Assembly (NCBI GenBank): GCA_947478315.1
Contig: CANJWF010000003.1
Location: 1 to 21,779 of the forward strand
Origin: Sphingobacteriaceae bacterium
GTDB lineage: Bacteria > Bacteroidota > Bacteroidia > Sphingobacteriales > Sphingobacteriaceae
Length of the DNA stretch: 21,779 nt
Direction: 5' to 3'
The translations under genes and the position numbers were made by a program. Each line of letters starts with the position of its first letter. Position 1 is the first letter of the stretch. Under the pieces are notes generated by a model. The model saw nothing but the letters and a program-made list of their open reading frames with translations. It was not told the origin of the DNA and searched no databases. Below are positions 15,768 through 21,779 of this stretch, in pieces.

Positions 15768-16099
15768 AGTTTAATAATTTTTAAATGTTCAAATTAAGGG
15801 ACTAGATAATTAATATCTACACTATGGTTCTGTCTTTTGTAGAATATAATTAACTGATTTTTATATAGTTAAATTTAATTGGTTCGTCTGAAAACAATTT
15901 TTTTTTTAATCGACAGGTGGAACCGACAACTTCTTTTGCATGCTTCTTTGTGTCGAGACTCTATATTGCGGTTTCATTTACGTAATTATATTGTAGGTGC
16001 TTTTTGTCTGTAAAATCAAAAATTGTATCTTGCGCCCTATTTTGTGATGCATAAGTACATATTTGCTTACGAAATATTAAATATTTTAGCATAAATTTT
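15768..16099. other. 332-bp divergent intergenic region (nif3-like / ppiD)
   Basis: No open frame of note. The sequence is A/T-rich except for a patch at about 15910-15975. In that patch TCGACA (15910-15915) and TGTCGA (15951-15956) could form a 6-bp stem around a 35-base loop that itself holds the palindrome GCATGC (15938-15943). A probable ppiD promoter lies at 16004-16033. No good promoter for the minus-strand operon was found; TTAATTTG on the minus strand near 15790 has one mismatch. Confidence 0.5.
16004..16033 (+). promoter_or_regulatory. Candidate ppiD promoter
   Basis: TTG (16004-16006), 19 bases, then TATCTTGC (16026-16033), which fits TAnnTT but lacks the third T of the -7 element. 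Spacing is good; the predicted start near 16040 gives a leader of about 60 bases. Confidence 0.35.
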
Positions 16100-18202
16100 A
16101 TGGGATTAATGAATTATTTACGTAACCGAGCAGGCATTATTATTGTAGCGGTTATAGGTTTAGCAATTGTAGCTTTTTTGGTGAGTGATGCGATAAGATT
16201 GGGTTCTCCTTTTTGGTCTGCCTCTCGTAATCAAGTTGGAGAAGTTGCAGGAGAAACTATTAGTTTCAATGAATTTAGTGACAAAGTAGATCAGGCAACT
16301 AATGCGTTCAAAATGCAAATGAGAAAGAATAGTGTGGACCCGTCTATGATGGGCTATGTTGTTGATAATGCTTGGAATCAAACAGTTTCTGAAATTATTT
16401 TAAAGAAGCAGTTTGAAAAAGTTGGGTTAAATGTTGGAGAAGATGAGCTTTTTGATATGATTCAAGGTAAAAATCCTAATCCTCAAATATTGCGGTATTT
16501 TTCAGATCCAGCTACAGGACAATTTGATCGGGCAAAACTGATTCAATTCTTGAAAAATATGGATAGTGATGCATCTGGTAAATCAAAAAATCAATGGATT
16601 GCATTGGAAAATGGTATTTTGGAAGAACGTTTAGCTGGTAAGTACGACGCCTTAGTAAGAAACAGTTTATATGTGACGGATGTGGATTTAAAAGACCGAC
16701 AAATCTATCAGCAAAAATTAGTAAATTTCAAGTATGTCAATTTAGACTATTCATCAGTTTCGAATGTGAAGTTAACAGAGGACGATTACGAATCTTTTTA
16801 TCAAGAACATAAATACATGTTTAAGCATCCGAAAGAAACACGTTCGTTGGATTATGTTGTATTTGATGCTTCCCCCACTCGCACAGATAGCTTAGCTGTT
16901 AGACAACAAATAGAAAAACTGTTAATTGGGTTTAGAAACAGCAGTAATGATTCTTTGTTTGTGGGATTGAACGCTGACACTAAGTTACCCATAAAATACC
17001 TCAAAAAAGGAGAGTTAGATCCAGTTTTAGATTCTGTATTCTTCACAAAATCTAAAGGATTTATCTATGGACCATATTTATCTAATGGAGCATATAAGAT
17101 TGCAAAGTTGTTAGATGCACGTATTTCTCCTGATTCAGTGAAGGCTCGTCATATCCTTATCGACGTGAATGCAGCAGGAGGTCTTGATAAGGCAAAAATT
17201 AAGGCAGATTCTATCAAAGGTTTATTGCAGTTAGGTTATCCGTTTGCATCTTTAGCTAAACGTTTTTCAGCGGATCCTGGTAGTAAAGATAAAGGGGGTA
17301 GTTTAGGAACATTTGCACGTAATATGATGGTCCCTGTTTTTGAAGAAGCCTGCTTTAATGGTAAAAAAGGTGATTTGAAAGTTGTGACATCCAACTACGG
17401 TGTCCATTTAATAGAAATTATGGATCAAATGGGTGCATCTAAGGTGGTTAAAGTAGGGGTTATAGACAAAGCTATTGCACCAAGTGCAGAAACTCAAAGA
17501 AAGGCATATAGTGATGCAACCTCTTTTTTAAGCGTTGTGAACAATGCGCAGACGTTTGATGACAAAGCGAAACAGATGAAGTATGTAGTTAGAACCGCGG
17601 AAGATATAGCATCTGATCATTCTTATGTAATTGGTATCGAAAACTCTAGAGAATTAGTTCGTTGGGCATTTAAGGCAGATATTGGAGAAGTAAGTACAGA
17701 TATTTTGGAATTAGGTAATAAATATGTTATCGCTCGATTGAAAAATGTTGAAGAAGAAGGCTACCGTTCTTTATCTTCAGTGAAAAAAGAAATTGAGTAT
17801 GAAGTACGTAATGTCGCGAAAGCGAAAATTCTTGTAAAAAAATTAGAAGATGCTTTAGCCTCGTCCAATATAGAACAAGTTGCACAGAAATTAGGTAAAT
17901 CGGTCGAAATTGCTCAAAATATTCTAATGTCTAATCCAATTATACCAGGAGTAGCTCGTGAGGATAAATTAATAGGTAGTGTTTTTGGGTCAAAAATGGG
18001 CAAAATGTCAAAAGCTATTGTTGGAGATAAAGGTGTTTATGCTTTTGTTTTGTACAGCTTTGCAAATCCTCCAGAACTCACAGATAAGAAAATATTGAAA
18101 CAAAATTTAGTTCAGCAGCAGGCTACCAAAGCGGTTGATAATGTCATGGAAGCGTTGAAATATGTTGCGAATGTCAAAGACTATAGAATAAAATTTTACT
18201 AA
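16100..18202 (+). CDS. ppiD: PpiD-like periplasmic peptidylprolyl isomerase / chaperone
   Basis: Inner-membrane-anchored folding factor for exported and outer-membrane proteins. The 700-residue protein has one N-terminal transmembrane helix (about 11-31, IIIVAVIGLAIVAFLVSDAI) with a short cytoplasmic start. A SurA-N-like helical chaperone region follows, with 'NQVGEVAGETISFNEF' near 44-60. The parvulin domain starts at Val347 (VKARHILIDV) and runs through 'FASLAKRFSADPGSKDKGGSLGTF' to 'NYGVHLIEI' near 430-440. A second, degenerate parvulin-like or chaperone segment occupies the C-terminal third. Length and order match PpiD of Bacteroidota, where it is about 700 residues. The ATG at 16100 is preferred; ATG at 16109 would remove three residues. 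The coding strand is clearly G-richer than C, the reverse of mfd. A strong terminator follows. It fits the many outer-membrane barrels in this window as potential clients. Confidence 0.92.
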   Translation: MGLMNYLRNRAGIIIVAVIGLAIVAFLVSDAIRLGSPFWSASRNQVGEVAGETISFNEFSDKVDQATNAFKMQMRKNSVDPSMMGYVVDNAWNQTVSEIILKKQFEKVGLNVGEDELFDMIQGKNPNPQILRYFSDPATGQFDRAKLIQFLKNMDSDASGKSKNQWIALENGILEERLAGKYDALVRNSLYVTDVDLKDRQIYQQKLVNFKYVNLDYSSVSNVKLTEDDYESFYQEHKYMFKHPKETRSLDYVVFDASPTRTDSLAVRQQIEKLLIGFRNSSNDSLFVGLNADTKLPIKYLKKGELDPVLDSVFFTKSKGFIYGPYLSNGAYKIAKLLDARISPDSVKARHILIDVNAAGGLDKAKIKADSIKGLLQLGYPFASLAKRFSADPGSKDKGGSLGTFARNMMVPVFEEACFNGKKGDLKVVTSNYGVHLIEIMDQMGASKVVKVGVIDKAIAPSAETQRKAYSDATSFLSVVNNAQTFDDKAKQMKYVVRTAEDIASDHSYVIGIENSRELVRWAFKADIGEVSTDILELGNKYVIARLKNVEEEGYRSLSSVKKEIEYEVRNVAKAKILVKKLEDALASSNIEQVAQKLGKSVEIAQNILMSNPIIPGVAREDKLIGSVFGSKMGKMSKAIVGDKGVYAFVLYSFANPPELTDKKILKQNLVQQQATKAVDNVMEALKYVANVKDYRIKFY

Positions 18203-18215
18203 ACATTTTAAACAC

Positions 18216-18223
18216 TAAATTTG
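18216..18223 (+). promoter_or_regulatory. Candidate -7 element for the DUF2480 gene, just before the ppiD terminator
   Basis: TAAATTTG is an exact TAnnTTTG match. A start about 7 bases on (near 18230) would fall inside the left arm of the ppiD terminator, so a transcript from here would carry only part of that hairpin and escape it. No TTG at -33 is visible, so this is speculative. Confidence 0.3.
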
Positions 18224-18224
18224 T

Positions 18225-18262
18225 GTCCGAAAGTTATATCTATGGCTTTCGGACTTTTTTTT
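18225..18262 (+). terminator. Intrinsic terminator of ppiD
   Basis: GTCCGAAAG (18225-18233) pairs exactly with CTTTCGGAC (18246-18254) across a 12-base loop, followed by eight T (18255-18262). Textbook form. Confidence 0.92.
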
Positions 18263-18281
18263 GAATTTCAGTTTTCTGCCG

Positions 18282-18797
18282 ATGGATATTCAGACGAATA
18301 TTGTCAATAAAGTTTCTTCTAGTGGGTTGATTTCACTGGATTTAGCAGCATTTTTACCTAAAGAAGAACAGATTGTTTATGATATTAAAAAACATTTATA
18401 TCAGGGAATCATTCTGCGTGAAAAAGATTTTAGAGAAGACCTCAAAAATTATGATTGGTCGATTTTTCACGATAAATATGTAGCATTAACATGTTCAATT
18501 GATGCGATTATTCCTAATTGGGCTTATATGCTTTTAACACTTTGTATGCAGCCCTATGCAAAGGAGGTTTTTTTGGGTGATTCGGAATCTTTACAACAAC
18601 ATTTATTGCAAGAGGCAATAAAAAATATTGATTTGGAAAAATATAGAAATCAAAAAGTAGTTGTGAAGGGATGTGGAGATACTGCTATTTCTTTGGGAGC
18701 TTATGTTGCCGTAACACAAAAATTAGGTCCGGTAGTTGCTAGTTTAATGTATGGAGAACCTTGTTCGACAGTTCCGTTATTCAAACGTAAATCTTAA
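18282..18797 (+). CDS. DUF2480 family protein
   Basis: A 171-residue cytoplasmic protein of a conserved Bacteroidota family with no known function. Family landmarks visible are 'VYDIKKHLYQGIILREKDFRE', 'HDKYVALTCSIDAIIPNWAY', 'VVVKGCGD' and the C-terminal 'GEPCSTVPLFKRK'. The three conserved cysteines in these blocks (LTCS, KGC, PCS) could bind a metal, but that is inference. An in-frame TTG at 18261 would add seven residues, but it overlaps the ppiD terminator T-run. ATG 18282 (MDIQTNIVNKV) matches the family start. The next gene (DUF3108) begins 2 bases after its stop, so the two are almost surely co-transcribed. Family assignment rests on recognisable conserved blocks. Confidence 0.88.
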   Translation: MDIQTNIVNKVSSSGLISLDLAAFLPKEEQIVYDIKKHLYQGIILREKDFREDLKNYDWSIFHDKYVALTCSIDAIIPNWAYMLLTLCMQPYAKEVFLGDSESLQQHLLQEAIKNIDLEKYRNQKVVVKGCGDTAISLGAYVAVTQKLGPVVASLMYGEPCSTVPLFKRKS

Positions 18798-18799
18798 TT

Positions 18800-19606
18800 A
18801 TGATTAAAAATTTCAATAGAAAAATACTTTTGTTAGTTTTTTTGTTTTTCTCACTTGGAAATGTGGTTGTTGTTGATGGGCAGACTGCATTATCTTCTGT
18901 CAAAGAAAATGTTTTTGATGTTGGTGAAGAGTTGAACTACAAGCTCAAATATGGATTTATTACGGCCGCAGAAGCTACATTGAGAATTGAGTCATCTGAC
19001 GTGCAATTCGAAGGTAAGGACGTTTTTCATTTAGTTGCTACGGGTAAAACAGCAGGAACTTTTGATATCTTTTATAAAGTGCGTAATCGCTACGATTCTT
19101 ATATCGATCAAAAAACATTATTACCATTTCTATATACCGAAAATATTCGCGAAGGAGGTTATAGTAGGCAAGATAAAGCGCGTTTTTATCAAAATGACAG
19201 GAAGGTGGTAACTAACAAAGATACCTATAAAGGGAGTGAGCAAACTTTCGATGTTATATCGTCTTATTATTTCGCTCGTTCGTTAGATGTGAATTCAATT
19301 AGGCAAGGCGATAAATTTATTTTAAAATATTTTTTGAATGATGCGATTACGCCTATGGAGATACAGTATGTTGGTAAAGAGCGTGTTTGTACGTCTTTGG
19401 GAACATTTAATTGTCTTAAATTTAGTCCGTCTATACAACCAGGAAGAATATTTAAGAAAAATAGCAAATTGTATCTTTGGATTACAGATGACGCGAATAG
19501 AATTCCGATAAAAGCTGAAGTTGAAATATTGATTGGCTCTATTACTCTCGAATTGGAATCTGCAAAAGGATTAAAATTTCCTTCTTCCTCGATGATTCAA
19601 GATTAA
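18800..19606 (+). CDS. DUF3108 domain protein, exported
   Basis: A 268-residue protein with a signal peptide: MIKNFNRK, hydrophobic core ILLLVFLFFSLGNVVVV, cleavage probably after DG before QTAL. The mature part is the DUF3108 domain: 'FDVGEELNYKLKYGFITAAEATLRI', 'VFHLVATGKTAGTFDIFYKVRNRYDSYID', 'LLPFLYTENIREGGY', 'FDVISSYYFAR', 'LWITDDANRIPIKAEVEILIGSI'. These fit an all-beta, lipid-binding-like or envelope-associated fold. DUF3108 is found widely in Gram-negative bacteria and the exact role is not known to me; the signal peptide places it in the periplasm. It follows DUF2480 by 2 bases and precedes DUF3109 by 23, so the three form one tight run. The ATG at 18800 is the only good start. Confidence 0.87.
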   Translation: MIKNFNRKILLLVFLFFSLGNVVVVDGQTALSSVKENVFDVGEELNYKLKYGFITAAEATLRIESSDVQFEGKDVFHLVATGKTAGTFDIFYKVRNRYDSYIDQKTLLPFLYTENIREGGYSRQDKARFYQNDRKVVTNKDTYKGSEQTFDVISSYYFARSLDVNSIRQGDKFILKYFLNDAITPMEIQYVGKERVCTSLGTFNCLKFSPSIQPGRIFKKNSKLYLWITDDANRIPIKAEVEILIGSITLELESAKGLKFPSSSMIQD

Positions 19607-19629
19607 TCCCTTTATGAAATTTTTTTAAG

Positions 19630-20193
19630 ATGATAGAAATACAGCATACCTTAGTTCATGAAGATCTGGTGAACGAGCAATTTATTTGTCATTTAGAAAA
19701 ATGCAAAGGTGCATGTTGTATAGAGGGAGATTCAGGGGCTCCATTAAATTTTGAAGAGTTAGCCATTTTAGATAAAATTTATGATTCAGTTAAACCTTAT
19801 ATGACAGATAAGGGAGTGTATACTGTTGAAAAAATAGGACGTTATGTTAAGGATTTTGAAGGAGATTATACTACTCCATGTGTCGATGAGAATAAGGAGT
19901 GTGTATACGTTAATGTTGAACAAGGAATAGCAAAATGTGCGATTGAAAAAGCCTATGAAGAGGGGAAGATAGATTGGAAAAAACCGGTTTCTTGTCATTT
20001 ATACCCCATCCGTATTACACAGTATCCTGATTTTGAGGTATTAAGTTATGACCGATGGCATATTTGTCATGATGCATGTTCATTTGGAGCACAACACCAA
20101 TTGCCAGTATTTCGTTTTTTGAAAGACGCTCTTATCCGAAAATATGGAGAGTTGTGGTTTAACGAATTAGAACAAAAGGCTACTATGAAATAA
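19630..20193 (+). CDS. DUF3109 family cysteine-rich protein
   Basis: A 187-residue cytoplasmic protein with ten cysteines: Cys20, 25, 29 and 30 (FICHLEKCKGACC), 84, 91, 103, 122, 146 and 150. Family blocks include 'KCKGACCIEGDSGAPL', 'CHLYPIRI' and 'WHICHDAC'. DUF3109 is typical of Bacteroidota and resembles YkgJ-type zinc- or iron-chelating cysteine-cluster proteins, so metal or iron-sulfur binding is likely but unproven. No signal peptide or membrane segment is present, consistent with reduced cysteines in the cytoplasm. It is third in the DUF2480-DUF3108-DUF3109 run. A 77-base gap without a clear terminator separates it from rmlA. Confidence 0.9.
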   Translation: MIEIQHTLVHEDLVNEQFICHLEKCKGACCIEGDSGAPLNFEELAILDKIYDSVKPYMTDKGVYTVEKIGRYVKDFEGDYTTPCVDENKECVYVNVEQGIAKCAIEKAYEEGKIDWKKPVSCHLYPIRITQYPDFEVLSYDRWHICHDACSFGAQHQLPVFRFLKDALIRKYGELWFNELEQKATMK

Positions 20194-20259
20194 CTTGTGA
20201 AATGGAGAGTATCTCATATTTTAAGATATTTATTTCCTAAATTCGCAGTTTGAAATAAA

Positions 20260-20274
20260 ATGATACTAAATTGA
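20260..20274 (+). other. Four-codon mini-ORF overlapping the rmlA TTG start
   Basis: ATG ATA CTA AAT TGA ends at 20274; its TGA (20272-20274) overlaps the rmlA TTG (20271-20273) by two bases, the same geometry as the mini-ORF before mfd. It is a possible reinitiation device or a chance product of A/T-rich DNA. Confidence 0.25.
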
Positions 20275-21131
20275 AAGGCATAATTTTAGCAGGGGGGTCT
20301 GGGACTAGGCTTCATCCGTTGACTTTGGCTTTAAGTAAACAAATTATACCTGTTTATGACAAGCCTATGATTTATTATCCCTTGTCAACATTGATGTTGG
20401 CGGGAATTAGAGATATTTTGATTATATCGACTCCTCACGATTTACCCAATTTTCAACGCCTTTTAGGAGACGGTTCCCAATTGGGTTGTTCCTTTAGCTA
20501 TGCTTTACAACCAGAACCTAATGGTTTAGCTCAGGCATTTGTGATAGGGGCAGATTTTATAGGAACAGAAAAAGTTGCGCTCATTTTAGGAGATAATATT
20601 TTTCATGGAGATGGGATGTCTAAACTTTTACAAAACTCTTCGAATCCTGATGGAGGTGTTGTATTTGCGTATTCGGTCGCAGATCCTGAACGGTATGGTG
20701 TGGTTGAATTTGATGAGTTAAATCAGGTAATTTCTATTGAAGAAAAACCTTCACTTCCTAAATCTAACTATGCAGTACCAGGATTATATTTTTATGATAA
20801 CGATGTTTTAGAGATAGCGAAAAATATAAAACCCTCAATGAGAGGAGAATATGAAATTACAGATGTCAATAGAGAATATTTACGTAGGAGAAAATTGAAA
20901 GTGGGTATACTCAGTAGGGGCACGGCTTGGTTAGATACGGGTACATTTGCGTCTTTAATGCAAGCTAGTCAGTTTGTGCAGGTCATTGAGGAGCGACAGG
21001 GTTTAAAAGTTGGCTGTGTTGAAGAGGTTGCATTTCGCATGGGATTCATTGATGAAGAGCAACTTTGTGCAATTGCACAACCTTTAACTAAAAGTGGCTA
21101 TGGTCAATATTTGCTTCGATTACTTAAATAA
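20271..21131 (+). CDS. rmlA: Glucose-1-phosphate thymidylyltransferase RmlA
   Basis: Cytoplasmic enzyme that makes dTDP-glucose from glucose-1-phosphate and dTTP, the first step to dTDP-L-rhamnose and related surface sugars. The 286-residue protein shows the nucleotidyltransferase signature KGIILAGGSGTRLHPLT at residues 2-18, 'QIIPVYDKPMIYYPLS', 'ISTPHDLPNF', 'QPEPNGLAQAF', 'LILGDNIFHG' (metal-binding Asp), 'VEFDELNQVISIEEKPSLPKSNYAVPGLYFYD', 'GEYEITDVNREYL' and 'GTAWLDTGTF'. All are intact and the length is standard. The start is TTG at 20271: the protein must begin M-K-G-I-I-L-A-G-G, and no in-frame ATG is available. rmlB, rmlC and rmlD are not in the window. The next gene, a hexose-phosphate isomerase-like protein, follows after 56 bases. 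Sugar-1-phosphate supply for polysaccharide or glycan synthesis is the expected role. Confidence 0.96.
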   Translation: MKGIILAGGSGTRLHPLTLALSKQIIPVYDKPMIYYPLSTLMLAGIRDILIISTPHDLPNFQRLLGDGSQLGCSFSYALQPEPNGLAQAFVIGADFIGTEKVALILGDNIFHGDGMSKLLQNSSNPDGGVVFAYSVADPERYGVVEFDELNQVISIEEKPSLPKSNYAVPGLYFYDNDVLEIAKNIKPSMRGEYEITDVNREYLRRRKLKVGILSRGTAWLDTGTFASLMQASQFVQVIEERQGLKVGCVEEVAFRMGFIDEEQLCAIAQPLTKSGYGQYLLRLLK

Positions 21132-21187
21132 CTTAAGTATAAATACAGTCCCATTTCCTTAAAAATAACTATCAAAATTAAATTTCA

Positions 21188-21779
21188 ATGAAGTATCTCA
21201 GTAGCGAATTGAGTAGGTTTTCGAGTCAGATTAAGTATGCGACTGAAAATTATAATCTACACGATTTAAAATTAACGGATTTTGCTCAAGTATTAATTAG
21301 TGGATTAGGTGGTTCCGGTATTGCAGGAAAGATAGTTAAGGGTTATTTTCAAAATAAATTCTTGTTGCCGATAGATGTCATTTCCGATTATGTGCTTCCG
21401 GCTTATGTTAATGAGAGAACTTTAGTAATAGTTAGTTCATACAGTGGTAATACAGAGGAATCTTTGGCTATGTACGAAGATGCTAGGGCTAAAAATTGTA
21501 CTATTATAGTTTTGTCTACAGGTGGTAAGCTTGTAGAGTGGGCAAAGAGAGATAAAGTACTTATTTATTTTGCAGAGAGTGAATTTCCTCCAAGAATGGC
21601 TTTGGGTTATTCCCTTACTTATTTGTTTCTTATATTTTTTGAATTATTACAGGAGTTGGATAACGTTAATTTTCTCGATCTTGTAAATACCTTGTCAGAT
21701 TTTAATTCCTTCAAAAAAAGGGCAAAATTACTTGCAGATTTTTTTACAGAAACGATTAAACAAAAATTTGTTCTTATCG
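21188..21779 (+). CDS. Bifunctional phosphoglucose/phosphomannose isomerase-like protein (3' end outside window)
   Basis: The frame is open from ATG 21188 to the end of the window (197 codons so far). It has a SIS (sugar isomerase) fold: the loop 'VLISGLGGSGIAGKIVKGYF' near residues 36-55, then 'VSSYSGNTEESLAMYEDA' near 86-103, the phosphosugar-binding S-x-S/T-G-N-T-E segment. 'PPRMALGYSLTYL' follows, matching the PGI/PMI family (bacterial and archaeal bifunctional isomerases), in which this helix is characteristic. The product probably interconverts glucose-6-phosphate, fructose-6-phosphate and mannose-6-phosphate in the cytoplasm. The catalytic Glu and His of the second half lie beyond the window. 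It lies 56 bases after rmlA in the same orientation, suggesting a shared transcript. The alternative is a SIS-domain protein of other specificity, but the GGSGIAG and PPRMALGYS motifs favour PGI/PMI. Confidence 0.87.
   Translation, partial: MKYLSSELSRFSSQIKYATENYNLHDLKLTDFAQVLISGLGGSGIAGKIVKGYFQNKFLLPIDVISDYVLPAYVNERTLVIVSSYSGNTEESLAMYEDARAKNCTIIVLSTGGKLVEWAKRDKVLIYFAESEFPPRMALGYSLTYLFLIFFELLQELDNVNFLDLVNTLSDFNSFKKRAKLLADFFTETIKQKFVLI

Noticed and set aside
15910..15956. Structured RNA in the nif3-like/ppiD gap
   Set aside because: Only a 6-bp stem with a 35-base loop could be drawn; not enough for an RNA call.
1..21779. Mobile element, CRISPR array, prophage, toxin-antitoxin or biosynthetic cluster
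   Set aside because: No transposase, integrase, regular repeat-spacer pattern, terminal inverted repeats of an insertion sequence, or clustered enzymes of that kind were seen on either strand.

Overview
This window reads as ordinary chromosomal DNA of a low-G+C (roughly one third G+C by eye) member of the Bacteroidota. The support is a PorP/SprF-type protein of the gliding/type IX secretion family, an FtsZ with the long linker and NSFLHDNVD tail of this phylum, families largely confined to Bacteroidota (DUF2480, DUF3109, STAS/SEC14-like), signal peptides ending in A-Q or S-Q, and several upstream sites matching the Bacteroidota sigma element TAnnTTTG. No rRNA, tRNA, CRISPR array, insertion sequence, integrase or toxin/defence gene was seen.

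Layout. 1-1002 is the 3' part of ftsZ, ended by a 26-bp perfect inverted repeat that also serves the convergent fumC (1083-2480, minus). A divergent intergenic region leads to an outer-membrane beta-barrel gene (2658-3524, plus), then mfd (3660-7031, plus, TTG start) and its terminator. Next are a small STAS/SEC14-like gene (7184-7594, plus) and a convergent barrel gene (7597-8307, minus). A 455-bp non-coding stretch (8308-8762) holds a degenerate 87-bp-period duplication. It precedes an orphan sensor histidine kinase (8763-9965), lutB (10047-11414), a porP/sprF-like gene (11633-12592) and queA (12643-13833), all plus. A terminator separates queA from the minus-strand pair nif3-like (14670-15767) and C4 zinc-ribbon coiled-coil gene (13927-14670), which overlap by one base. 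A 332-bp divergent region leads to ppiD (16100-18202, plus) with a strong terminator. Then come DUF2480, DUF3108 and DUF3109 genes, rmlA (TTG start) and the 5' part of a phosphoglucose/phosphomannose-isomerase-like gene cut by the window end, all plus.

How they work together. Most genes are cell-envelope or housekeeping functions: division (FtsZ), TCA cycle (FumC), transcription-coupled repair (Mfd), lactate oxidation (LutB), queuosine tRNA modification (QueA), outer-membrane protein folding (PpiD) and sugar-nucleotide/hexose metabolism (RmlA, PGI/PMI-like). Three families of unknown function lie in one run upstream of the sugar genes.

I did not find a clearly new defence or biosynthetic system. 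The most worthwhile signals are a reversal of strand composition between about 7.6 and 11.6 kb (possible replication-strand switch), the decayed 87-bp duplication before the histidine kinase, two TTG starts each overlapped by an ATG mini-ORF, and the DUF2480-DUF3108-DUF3109 cluster.
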